From Fidelibacterota bacterium (lineage in GTDB: Bacteria; Fidelibacterota; Marinisomatia; SCGC-AAA003-L08; JACNLC01): 64,000 nt of DNA. Each line of letters opens with the position of its first letter. The first letter of the stretch is position 1. Position numbers and translations under genes: made by a program. The notes under the pieces are model-generated. The model was given only the letters and a program-made list of their open reading frames with translations, did not search any database and was not told the origin of the DNA. This document shows positions 50,219 to 59,198 of this stretch, piece after piece. The stretch is taken from the NCBI GenBank assembly GCA_024277615.1, contig JAJRUW010000010.1, positions 17,381 through 81,380 on the forward strand, read 5' to 3'.

Positions 50219-51211
50219 ATGATAGATTTTGAACATCCATTTTTCTTATTTCTGCTGGTGTTACCGCCACTTTTTTTGCTGTGGTATTTGCGGAAGGGTC
50301 GATTGCAGGAAGCAACAATTCGTTTTTCAGCAATTGAGCTGATCCCCAAAGCCGCCGTGAGATCGGGGGAACGGAAAGTGAAATTCCTTCTCTTTCTGAA
50401 AATTCTTGTTTTCATTCTGTTGATCATTGCGCTGGCGAGGCCCAGGATAACCGATACGCTAAGAGAGACCAACTCTGATATCATCGATATAATGCTGGTT
50501 ATCGACCAGTCATCCTCAATGCTTGCGCAGGATTTTCAGCCCAACCGCCTGGGGGCTGCTAAAAATGTAGCAAAAACTTTCATCAAAGACCGCCAGGGAG
50601 ACCGGTTGGGTATCATAATCTTCGCAGGTCAGTCTTTCATCCAGTGCCCATTAACGACGGATACAGGTGTCCTGGTGGATTTTACGGATCAAATTGAAAT
50701 CGTTGAGAAAGAATATGATGGCACCGCTATCGGGATGGCCATTGCCAACGCGATTAACCGGCTGCGAGACAGTGACACGAAATCCAAGATCATCATATTG
50801 CTTTCTGACGGCAGCAATAATCAGGGAGAACTCGATCCGTTGACTGCAGCAGACCTGGCAGAGAAATTCGGGATAAAGATCTATACGGTCGGTGCCGGAT
50901 CCAAAGGTACTGCGCCCTATCCGGTTACAGATGTATGGGGGAGAACCACCATCCAGAATGTTGAAGTTGATATGGATGAAGAGACACTCCGAAAAATTGC
51001 CGATGTAACCGGGGGAAAGTTTTTCAGAGCGACGGATAATGAATCCCTGAAGAGAGTCTATCAGGAAATTAATAAACTGGAACGGACGAAAGTTGAAGTG
51101 ACCGAATATCAGAATGTCAAAGAGCTTTACAGCTGGTTCACCATCCCGGCAGCTTTGCTGGCTCTGCTGTACTTTGCGGCTTCAGACAGCATCTACAGGA
51201 GATTCGCCTGA
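50219..51211 (+). CDS. batA: VWA domain protein BatA
   Basis: DIIDIMLVIDQSSSMLAQDFQPNRLGAAKNVAKTFI...RLGIIIFAGQSFIQCPLTTD; C-terminal TM. Confidence 0.9.
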   Translation: MIDFEHPFFLFLLVLPPLFLLWYLRKGRLQEATIRFSAIELIPKAAVRSGERKVKFLLFLKILVFILLIIALARPRITDTLRETNSDIIDIMLVIDQSSSMLAQDFQPNRLGAAKNVAKTFIKDRQGDRLGIIIFAGQSFIQCPLTTDTGVLVDFTDQIEIVEKEYDGTAIGMAIANAINRLRDSDTKSKIIILLSDGSNNQGELDPLTAADLAEKFGIKIYTVGAGSKGTAPYPVTDVWGRTTIQNVEVDMDEETLRKIADVTGGKFFRATDNESLKRVYQEINKLERTKVEVTEYQNVKELYSWFTIPAALLALLYFAASDSIYRRFA

Positions 51212-52257
51212 TGGTCCGATTCACACATCCGCAGATGTTTTACCTGTTCATTCCTTTCGTCCTGTTTTTACTGTGGAACTCAGTACGTTCCAGGCAGCTC
51301 AATCGTCAGTTTTCGAAAATTGCAACGGATAAGATTCGTAAATTCCTGCTGAATAGAGTGCAGTTTGGCAGATTGTCTCTGAAATCAATATTGATCCTGC
51401 TGGGAACGGCTTTTGTACTGCTGGCCTCCACTGGTCCGCAAATCGGAACCAAGCTCACCCCTTTGAAACGCAAGGGAGTAGATGTGCTGATAGCAGTGGA
51501 TACTTCCACCAGCATGGATGCCGGCGATGTGAAGCCCAGCCGGATGGAAAAAGCAAAATATGAAATATCCCGTCTGATCAATAACCTGAAAGGTGACAGA
51601 GTGGGATTGATAGTATTTGCCGGGGAAGCTCATCTGCATTGTCCGTTGACCGAGGATTATGCCGCTGCCAGACTGTTTCTGAATACCATTAATACGGATA
51701 TCATGGAAACCAAGGGTACAAATTTAACGGCGCCTCTCGGGCTTGCCCTTGATAAAATGCAGGTGGACTCCGAAAGTGATTCGGAAAACAAGTATAAAGT
51801 CATTATTCTGGTTACAGACGGCGAAGACCATAAGGGCAATGTGGAGGACATCGCGCATAAGGCCGCCAAAGACGGGATTGTCATCCATACAATCGGTGTA
51901 GGCACAATCAGTGGCGGTCCCATTCCCATCGTCGATCAAAACGGCAATCAAACCTATAAGAAAGACCGTGAAGGTAACATTATCACGACGGCAATGGATG
52001 GAAACTTGCTTTCAGAAATAGCGAATATTACAGGAGGGACTTTTATCAGGGTTGAGAATCAGTCCAATGCCATTACACCACTGATAGATCTTATTTCGAA
52101 CATGGATAAAAAAGAAATTAAGGCGCAAATTTTTTCCCAGTACGAGGATCGTTATCAGGTGTTTCTCATCCTGGCCCTGTTGTGTTTCGTCATAGAATTT
52201 TTTATCACCACAAGGAGTAAAAAAGAGATTTCATGGGAAGGGAGGTTCATGCAGTGA
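51211..52257 (+). CDS. batB: VWA domain protein BatB
   Basis: GVDVLIAVDTSTSMDAGDVKPSRMEKAKYEISRLINNLKGDRVGLIVFAGEAHLHCPLTEDY. Confidence 0.9.
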   Translation: MVRFTHPQMFYLFIPFVLFLLWNSVRSRQLNRQFSKIATDKIRKFLLNRVQFGRLSLKSILILLGTAFVLLASTGPQIGTKLTPLKRKGVDVLIAVDTSTSMDAGDVKPSRMEKAKYEISRLINNLKGDRVGLIVFAGEAHLHCPLTEDYAAARLFLNTINTDIMETKGTNLTAPLGLALDKMQVDSESDSENKYKVIILVTDGEDHKGNVEDIAHKAAKDGIVIHTIGVGTISGGPIPIVDQNGNQTYKKDREGNIITTAMDGNLLSEIANITGGTFIRVENQSNAITPLIDLISNMDKKEIKAQIFSQYEDRYQVFLILALLCFVIEFFITTRSKKEISWEGRFMQ

Positions 52258-53063
52258 GATATCATGTTTCGATGTGGTTTTTTAGCTTTATCATTTTGAG
52301 TGCCGCAATATCACAGGTTCAGGCGCCAAATTCACCGGCAAAACCGGCAGTTCCCGCCCCTCCTCCGAATCCGGAACTGGAAAATGCCATTCAAAAATAT
52401 GAGGCCCTAAGAAAAAAATATCCCGGGGAAAAGAGTCTCGATTATAATCTCGGGAATTTAAAATATCTGAAGGGTGACTACGACAGCGCCGAAAAAGATT
52501 ACAGCAACTGTCTGAGCCAGTCTGACCCTGAAAAACGCTCTGAGGCTCTGTACAATCTGGGGAATACGCTGGTGAGAAAAGGCAGCATCAAAGAGGGGCT
52601 TAAGTATTATAAACAAGCCCTAAAGTTGAATCCCGGCGATCCTGACATCAAATACAATTATGAGCTTAGCCAACTCATGTTAAAACAGCAGCAGCAACAG
52701 CAGCAGCAACAGCAAAACGGTGATAAAAATAAACAGGATCAAAAAGAAAAACAGGATCAATCCCAGCAGGAAAGTCAGCAGTCCAAGCAGGACAAAGAAC
52801 AGGAACAACAGCAGCAGGATCAGCAGCAGACTGATAATGAGGATGAAGACCGGGAGAAACAGGAACAGCAGCAGCCCCGTGACGAACAGCAGGATAAAGA
52901 AGATCAGCAAAAAAAGCCGTCTGCTGCCGAAAAGGATAAACAGCAGGAACTTGACAAGCAGGAAGCCGAGGCCATCCTGAATACCCTAAAAGCAAATGAA
53001 AAGAATATGCTGAAAAAGAAATATCGCGCCAAAGGTCGTGTCAAAGTGGATAAGGATTGGTAA
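52233..53063 (+). CDS. batC: TPR protein BatC with long Gln-rich region
   Basis: TPR repeats followed by a ~100-aa Q/K/D/E low-complexity tail; position between batB and batD. Confidence 0.85.
   Translation: MGREVHAVRYHVSMWFFSFIILSAAISQVQAPNSPAKPAVPAPPPNPELENAIQKYEALRKKYPGEKSLDYNLGNLKYLKGDYDSAEKDYSNCLSQSDPEKRSEALYNLGNTLVRKGSIKEGLKYYKQALKLNPGDPDIKYNYELSQLMLKQQQQQQQQQQNGDKNKQDQKEKQDQSQQESQQSKQDKEQEQQQQDQQQTDNEDEDREKQEQQQPRDEQQDKEDQQKKPSAAEKDKQQELDKQEAEAILNTLKANEKNMLKKKYRAKGRVKVDKDW
52683..52960 (+). repeat. CAG/CAA-rich low-complexity coding repeat (poly-Gln)
   Basis: acagcagcagcaacagcagcagcaacagcaa and later cagcag blocks encoding Q-runs. Confidence 0.8.
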
Positions 53064-54785
53064 ATGAAAAAGTTTTACTTATATACGCTTCTGCTGGTTG
53101 CCGTATCCTTCGGCACTACTGTAAAAGTCTCCGTCGATCGGGATAAGATCACCGAAGGAGATTCAATCACTTTGACGGTAAGTGTTGAGGGTGGAAGCGA
53201 GGCGCCGGCAACAGAAATTTCGGTGCTGGACAATGATTTTCGTATTGTTTCCGGTCCCAATCAATCAACCTCGATGCAATGGATAAACGGCCAGCTAAGT
53301 TCCAGCAGCTCACTCTCGTGGACATTGCTTCCCAGACGGAAAGGTGCTATCACAATACCTTCTCTCAATATCAGTGTAGCGGGCAAGAAATATCGTTCTA
53401 ATCCCATAAATATCACAGTATATGAAAATAATGCCGGTACGAATTTTAATTCTTCAAAGGCTAAAATTCCGGCCTCAAAATATTTTATCGAGGCGCAGAT
53501 TGATAATGACAACCCTTATCGGGGTGAGCAGGTCACAGTCTCTTATGTGCTGTATACAAGTGTTGAACTAACGGGTTTTGATGTGCAGGATATGCCCAGC
53601 TTTCAGGGGTTCTGGAAAGATGAAATATATTCTCCGCGCAATCTCCAACTGCATGACGTGCGCCGGAACGGGAAACGCTACCGTGCAGCGACAGTCAAAA
53701 AATTAGCCTTATTCCCGACCCGTTCGGGTGAGGTGACCATCGAGCCGATGACTGCTGTCGTCAGTGTACAGGTGAGAGATAATAATTACAACTGGTCCTT
53801 TTTCAGCCGCTCGAAATCCTATACCATCGCCTCAAATTCAATTGACCTGAAGGTCAGGCCCTTGCCGGTTAACCAGGGGGCCAAATCGGCTTCTGTGGGC
53901 AATTGGAGTATCAAATCCCGGATTTCCTCCACCGACATCAAACAGGATGATGCCGTGACGCTCACAATCAGTATCAAAGGAACGGGAAATCTGCAGTCCG
54001 TTGATATCGATGATATCCGGTTCCCTGCTGAACTGGAAGTTTTCGATCCCGACATTAAAGTTAACCAGAACACGAAAGGGGACAAGATTTCAGGTTCCAA
54101 GGTGATTGAATATGTCCTCATCCCCAGGGAGTCGGGCAATATTACAATCCAACCCGTTACCATCACTTATTTCGATGTCAAAAAGGAAAAGTGGGTGACT
54201 CATAAAACCAGGCCCATAACCCTGAAAGTCGCTCCCAGTGACAGAGTTTTTACTTCAACTTCGGGACTGACGAAGGAAGAAGTGAAAATGATGGGAAAAG
54301 ATATCCGCTTCGCCGACAGGTCGCAGGTGAAATGGAGACGTCCGGGAGCAAGTTATATTTCAAGGACCACGGTCGCGCTGACCGGAACATCATTGTTTTT
54401 ATTCCTGCTTCCCGGAATTCTGAGTTATCGCCAAAATCGGCGTGATGTAACAGCCAGAGGCAGGACTGCCCGCAAAGCTTTGAAAAAAGCGCTGGCCATT
54501 CTGCCGGAGAAGCCACTTGGGGCCGAAGAAACCTATTATGCCATCGCCAGGGCTTTAAATCATTATCTTGATGCGAAGACCGGGGAAAAAATACAGCGGT
54601 CCACGTCAGATATGCTAAAAGTCTTGACGGATGCAGGAATCCCTGAAGCAACACTCGGACCCGTTTCAGAAATATTGGCCAGGGGTGATGCAGTGCGTTT
54701 TGCTCCGGTTTCCAAAGCAGATGTCTCTGATGACCTGAGCCTGGTCAGCGAATTGCTCAAGGAGGTTGATAATGTCTGGAAATAA
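53064..54785 (+). CDS. batD: BatD protein
   Basis: KVSVDRDKITEGDSITLTVSVEG; NPYRGEQVTVSYVLYTSVELTGFDVQDMPSFQGFWKDEI; C-terminal TM and cytoplasmic domain. Confidence 0.88.
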   Translation: MKKFYLYTLLLVAVSFGTTVKVSVDRDKITEGDSITLTVSVEGGSEAPATEISVLDNDFRIVSGPNQSTSMQWINGQLSSSSSLSWTLLPRRKGAITIPSLNISVAGKKYRSNPINITVYENNAGTNFNSSKAKIPASKYFIEAQIDNDNPYRGEQVTVSYVLYTSVELTGFDVQDMPSFQGFWKDEIYSPRNLQLHDVRRNGKRYRAATVKKLALFPTRSGEVTIEPMTAVVSVQVRDNNYNWSFFSRSKSYTIASNSIDLKVRPLPVNQGAKSASVGNWSIKSRISSTDIKQDDAVTLTISIKGTGNLQSVDIDDIRFPAELEVFDPDIKVNQNTKGDKISGSKVIEYVLIPRESGNITIQPVTITYFDVKKEKWVTHKTRPITLKVAPSDRVFTSTSGLTKEEVKMMGKDIRFADRSQVKWRRPGASYISRTTVALTGTSLFLFLLPGILSYRQNRRDVTARGRTARKALKKALAILPEKPLGAEETYYAIARALNHYLDAKTGEKIQRSTSDMLKVLTDAGIPEATLGPVSEILARGDAVRFAPVSKADVSDDLSLVSELLKEVDNVWK

Positions 54786-55527
54786 TGCCGGATTACTGCT
54801 GTTGGGGTCGGTTATTTTTTTATGTACCGGCTTTTCAACTGAACTTGACACACATTACAGCCAGGGTTTGTCTGCGTATGAAAACGGTCAATACAGCCTG
54901 GCGATTCAGGAGTTCGAAACCATTCTTGACGGAGATTGGGAGTCTTCACAGCTCTACTACAATCTGGGGAATTCCTACTACAGAAACGGTAATATTGCCG
55001 GTGCTGTCTGGGCCTATGAGAAATGTCTGCAGATAGATCCTCTGAACAAAGATGCAATATATAATCTCAAGCTGGCAAATCTCAAAGTAGTGGACAGGGT
55101 CGATATACCCGAACCGCCGTTTTATTTAAAGTATTATAGACAACTTCGGAAAATGCTCATTCCCAGTCAGTGGGTTCAGGCTATGCTGATTATTTTGGTT
55201 TTCCTGGCTATGAACTTTAGTGTCCGCAGGATCTGGAATCTCAATTGGCTGGCAAAACCGGAACTGGTTCTTACTATTCTGCTGGTTACCAGTATGCTCG
55301 TGGGTGCCAATGCAATCTGGGACCGAAACTCCATCAGAGAAGGTGTTATTTATGCCTTCGAAGTAAAGGCCTATTCAGCGCCCAACGAGAATTCCACTCA
55401 ATTATTCGATGTCCATGAAGGTTTAAAAGTGGGCGTTGATACCGTTTCGGGAGATTGGGTGGAAATTGAGTTGATTGATGGGAAAAGCGGATGGATCCAC
55501 TGGTCTGACATTCGCTTACTTAATTGA
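54766..55527 (+). CDS. batE: BatE: TPR plus SH3-like domain protein
   Basis: TPR (YSQGLSAYENGQYSLAIQEFE...YYNLGNSYYRNGNIAGAVWAYEKCLQIDP), two TMs, SH3-like C-terminus GDWVEIELIDGKSGWIHWSDI. Confidence 0.85.
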   Translation: MIMSGNNAGLLLLGSVIFLCTGFSTELDTHYSQGLSAYENGQYSLAIQEFETILDGDWESSQLYYNLGNSYYRNGNIAGAVWAYEKCLQIDPLNKDAIYNLKLANLKVVDRVDIPEPPFYLKYYRQLRKMLIPSQWVQAMLIILVFLAMNFSVRRIWNLNWLAKPELVLTILLVTSMLVGANAIWDRNSIREGVIYAFEVKAYSAPNENSTQLFDVHEGLKVGVDTVSGDWVEIELIDGKSGWIHWSDIRLLN

Positions 55528-55648
55528 AAGTAAAGCGCTAGCACCGGGATTCTAATCGACAATCGTCTTCCGAATATCGGGCGGGTTTGTGGTCGTATCC
55601 CATGCCATAGTGAGAGTAAATTATCTATACTAAAAGGGGGACCATAAT

Positions 55649-55906
55649 TTGAAAGTTGAATTTTTCAGCGCCGGATGCCGGCTTTGCAACGCCACTTTAT
55701 CATTGCTTTGTGAGGAATTTCCCGATCTTCCAATTGCAGTTCACCGTGCAGATGACTGAACGGACGGAAGCTGTTGCCAGTTGGCAGCCAAGTACGGAAT
55801 CCGGGCAGTGCCCTCATTGGTGTTAGATGGTGAGATCATCATGGTGGGTTTACCAGGAAACAATGAGCTCCAGGAGCTTGGCAGAAAGCTGAGTGCCGGA
55901 TGTTGA
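55649..55906 (+). CDS. Predicted selenoprotein: thioredoxin/glutaredoxin-like small protein with in-frame UGA (Sec) at 55757-55759
   Basis: TTG start after AAGGGGG; (M)KVEFFSAGCRLCNATLSLLCEEFPDLPIAVHRADDUTDGSCCQLAAKYGIRAVPSLVLDGEIIMVGLPGNNELQELGRKLSAGC*; only the UGA interrupts the frame; SECIS-like hairpin 13 nt after it; absent from the ORF track. Confidence 0.8.
55773..55788 (+). promoter_or_regulatory. Bacterial SECIS-like element (gene 1)
   Basis: GTTGCC-AGTT-GGCAGC: 6-bp stem (one G-U), 4-nt loop with G at position 2; loop starts 20 nt after the UGA at 55757-55759. Confidence 0.7.
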
Positions 55907-56865
55907 AGTGGATTTTGCCGTTACTGATTGCAGTACTGCTGGTTTCACAACCCGCCTTTGGACAATGACCCCTCTGAAGTAATCCTACACTTCCGGTCGG
56001 AAGTGCTACTGAGGGTGTTGGCTTATACCATGGACAATGGCTTGCGGGCAGCACGCTGTCGGTAACGAATCTGCAGGCAATCCGGAATGGTTCCAACGAT
56101 TTAGAAGAACATGCAGGGGATGTAACTGTTTCTTCAGCGACTATTTTCGGGATGTACGGGGTAAACAATAAGCTCAACCTGATCATCAGCGCCCCCTACA
56201 AAAGCTGGCATCAATACAACGTAGAGCATGAGGATTCCCATCACCGGAATGAGACCATATCAGGCTTCGGTGATATCAGTCTCGGGCTGCGCACAATCCT
56301 CCAGAACAGCCGAGTCGGACCGGGACACAGGGTCTATCTGGACATCCGGGTTTTCCTGCCAACGGCGCCAGGCTATGAGATCAATCCTTTCAGTGATTCT
56401 GCAGATGAAATCCCCCATGAACATTTTGTGCTGGGGACGGGGCAATATTCCACAGCGTTGGGGTTTGAATACTGGGTAAGGAGTGAATTTCCCTGGATAC
56501 TGGGGCTTTCAACACAATTCAAAACGGCCATCAACACGAGTGATATCGGCTATAAACCGGGCCAACTCTTCCGGGAAGAGCTGCATTTGATTCGCCAGAA
56601 ACCGTTCCTTAAATCTTTTTTCCCATATTTTAAGCTCTCCCTGAGACAGGAGGTTGCAGATATGTGGGAAGGTGATAAGGCACCGAATAGCGGGGGCAAG
56701 TTTCTTGACGGATTTGCTCAGTTGGATATTGAGCTGAACGAATCATCCAGCCTGATTTTAGCCGTCGGGACACCTCTGTGGCAGAGCGTGAGCGGCAGCC
56801 AGCTTAACGGTATAAACGGATCAATCAGTTATCGGATTACAATCGATCAGGCCGGTACGGATTAA
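55900..56865 (+). CDS. Predicted selenoprotein: outer-membrane beta-barrel-like protein with UPLU (U-x-x-U) motif after the signal peptide; UGA at 55966-55968 and 55975-55977
   Basis: MLKWILPLLIAVLLVSQPAFGQ-U-PL-U-SNPTLPVGSATEGVGLYHGQWLAG... in frame with track ORF 56152..56865; ATG overlaps the gene-1 stop (ATGTTGA); SECIS-like hairpin just downstream. Confidence 0.85.
55988..56005 (+). promoter_or_regulatory. Bacterial SECIS-like element (gene 2)
   Basis: CACTTCC-GGTC-GGAAGTG: perfect 7-bp stem, GGUC loop; 17 nt between the second UGA and the loop, 26 nt from the first. Confidence 0.85.
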
Positions 56866-56887
56866 ATCTTTTATCTAGCGGCCCATA

Positions 56888-58708
56888 TCAGGCACTGAGT
56901 TGTTGTCTCAAGGCCAGTTTCCTGATTTTCTGTCTGAGTGCCTGTAAGGTTTCTTTACCGGAATTCAATTCGCGTAAAATTTCAGCTCTTTTATCCTTAA
57001 AAACTTCTTTCAGGCTGCTGAAGACTTTATCATAATAAGCAATGCTGTCCTGGAGATTCTCACTAAATGTAAGCAGATACTGCTCTTTTTTTTGTGAGAG
57101 TGATTCCCGGGTTTCTTCGATCCGGTTTTTAAGGTAGTCCAGATAAAGCTTTAGTTCTTTGATGAACAGGTTGGGTCTGTCGGAGCGGGATATCACATTT
57201 GCCCGGCCGTAGATATGGTCCACTATTTCTTTCAGACTCAACTTTCTCGAAAAATAGGCCATATTGGGTCCCGGACAAACTGAAACGCCCTCGCCTTCAA
57301 TCTGAGTATCCAAATTGTTGACCAGCAGTGCAGAGGTTCCCAGTCCGACGCAGAGACAGGATTTTTCGATAATTTGCTCATATCTCCTTTGATATTCGTC
57401 GCGCGGCAGGGTTTCAGCCTCGAGTTCTTTTATTTTCAGATACTGGTACTGTCTCGAAGCCGTGCAAATACTCTTACGAGTGAACTCGTTGTTCAAGGCC
57501 ACATATTTTTTTGGACAGGGACTTCCCGGTTTTCCAGCCTCTATATAAGCTCTTTTTTCGTCATCTTTAGTATTCCCCCGCAGGCTGTTGAAAGGAACAC
57601 CCAGAGGTGAAGTATTGCTCAAATACAGGTCTTCCTCCCGGGCATCAATCAGTTTCTGAAGAGTTGCCTCATCTACGGTAGTGACATCGGGGGCCAGCAG
57701 GAAGGGTGTTGCCCAGCCGACTGAATCCAACTCGTAATGTTCTAAGAGGAACTGATGTTCATCGGCGGTTCCGACGCCGCCCTGGGCAGTGACCCTCAGT
57801 TCCAACAATTCTTTGGGTACCTGGCGATTTCTGGCGGAAAGAGCTTTTATCAGGATTTCGTGGATCGACTGATGCAGCTCATCCCGTTTATCTCTAAACT
57901 CGGCCAGAACGGGCCCCAGCAGAATCCCTTCCGTAGGGAAGGAGTGCCCCCCGCAGTTCAGTCCCGATTCGATCCGATATTCAGAGACCCAAAGTCCTTT
58001 TTTGGCCAGGAATTTTCCCTGAATGAAGGCTGAACGATAGTCACTGACTTTTAATACGATTTTCTTTTTAATCCGGGCATTTTCATCGGGGAAAAAATCA
58101 TCGAAGTTCTCCATGTATCCGTATAACCGGGGATTCATCCCGGCAGAAAGGATAATTGAGGAACGAAGCTTTGAGTTGGCAAAGCCTCTCAGTGCGGCAT
58201 GGGCATCGTTGTACTCATAAGGCAGTTTTTCCGAATTTTGATAATTATCCTTATCGACTTTGGTCATGATATTAACATCGATACTACCCATGGATAAATT
58301 ATCTTTGATCCAGCTCGTTATATCGTCAAAATGCAATACTCGTCTGGTTAATTTACTGAACTCGGTTCTCAGGGAAGAGCCGTCCGGCAGAAGGTTAAAA
58401 TATTCTTTGAGTTCGGTGCTTTTTTCATGGGCGGAATTTTTCAAAGCAGAAAATTTATCGTGAGCCAGATCATTGATCAAATCAAGATAGGAAGTAATCC
58501 GTTTGGCACGGAAATCTTCGCAATCGTCGGTTATTTCCCGGTAGGACAAATTATACCGGCTGCAATAAAATTTTCTCAATTTTTCCAGCAGCATATCATC
58601 CACCAGCGAAATTACTGAGTCAATCCCGTACTGGGCTACTTTCAGGGGTGTGTCGATTGTAAATCCGATGCCCATCACCGGGATATGAAAGGAATGTGTT
58701 TTCAGCAT
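56888..58708 (-). CDS. Uncharacterised ~606-aa protein with nitronate-monooxygenase-like (FMN TIM-barrel) motifs and a Cys-containing C-terminal half
   Basis: VMGIGFTIDTPLKVAQYGIDSVISLVDD; GLNCGGHSFPTEGILLGPVLAEF; LRVTAQGGVGTADEHQFLLEHYELDSVGWATPFLLAPDVTTVD; SPLGVPFNSLRG. Confidence 0.6.
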   Translation of the reverse strand: MLKTHSFHIPVMGIGFTIDTPLKVAQYGIDSVISLVDDMLLEKLRKFYCSRYNLSYREITDDCEDFRAKRITSYLDLINDLAHDKFSALKNSAHEKSTELKEYFNLLPDGSSLRTEFSKLTRRVLHFDDITSWIKDNLSMGSIDVNIMTKVDKDNYQNSEKLPYEYNDAHAALRGFANSKLRSSIILSAGMNPRLYGYMENFDDFFPDENARIKKKIVLKVSDYRSAFIQGKFLAKKGLWVSEYRIESGLNCGGHSFPTEGILLGPVLAEFRDKRDELHQSIHEILIKALSARNRQVPKELLELRVTAQGGVGTADEHQFLLEHYELDSVGWATPFLLAPDVTTVDEATLQKLIDAREEDLYLSNTSPLGVPFNSLRGNTKDDEKRAYIEAGKPGSPCPKKYVALNNEFTRKSICTASRQYQYLKIKELEAETLPRDEYQRRYEQIIEKSCLCVGLGTSALLVNNLDTQIEGEGVSVCPGPNMAYFSRKLSLKEIVDHIYGRANVISRSDRPNLFIKELKLYLDYLKNRIEETRESLSQKKEQYLLTFSENLQDSIAYYDKVFSSLKEVFKDKRAEILRELNSGKETLQALRQKIRKLALRQQLSA

Positions 58709-58861
58709 GTTTCTGTTATTTAGCTTATTTTATGACTTTTCGGAGTCCGGTAACGCAACCCCGACTGCGGCGGTTACATTTTTTACCCGGATTATCACTG
58801 GTCATTCTTGTAAATAGTGAATTACCCGACAGGCACAATATACATTGGATTAGAGGACTGT

Positions 58862-59182
58862 TCAAACCTGCCTTTTGTTAAAATATTCATCATATACCTG
58901 CGCAAAGAGTCTTTCCGGGATGTGTGTATTAGTCCCGGCAGTACGAGGTCTCTTCACGATGCGAAATGTTTCCTCCTGATGTTTATCGACAAGATACTGT
59001 TCCACTAAGGCCAGATTAAGATGTTTTAACCGGACCAGTTTTAATTGAATGATATTGGAATATTTATCTTCCTTCAGGTTGAGATATTTTATCTCGTCAT
59101 TCAGTGCAATTAACAGGTTCGGGGTGGATAAAATAATCAGTCCGATACCAGACAGCATGGTTATCGGAATATACCATTCCAT
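58862..59182 (-). CDS. Small membrane-anchored hypothetical protein (possibly DUF2721-like)
   Basis: MEWYIPITMLSGIGLIILSTPNLLIALNDEIKYLN; N-terminal TM then helical region. Confidence 0.45.
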   Translation of the reverse strand: MEWYIPITMLSGIGLIILSTPNLLIALNDEIKYLNLKEDKYSNIIQLKLVRLKHLNLALVEQYLVDKHQEETFRIVKRPRTAGTNTHIPERLFAQVYDEYFNKRQV

Positions 59183-59198
59183 CAGCAGATGTCAGCGG

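Noticed and set aside
52675-52995. Minus-strand ORFs (e.g. Leu/Val-rich 76 aa) opposite BatC
   Set aside because: Artefact of the CAG/CAA repeat read antisense.
55839-56186. 115-aa minus-strand ORF over the selenoprotein region
   Set aside because: Antisense shadow ORF without recognisable motifs; the plus strand gives a signal peptide, CxxC-like motif, RBS and SECIS.
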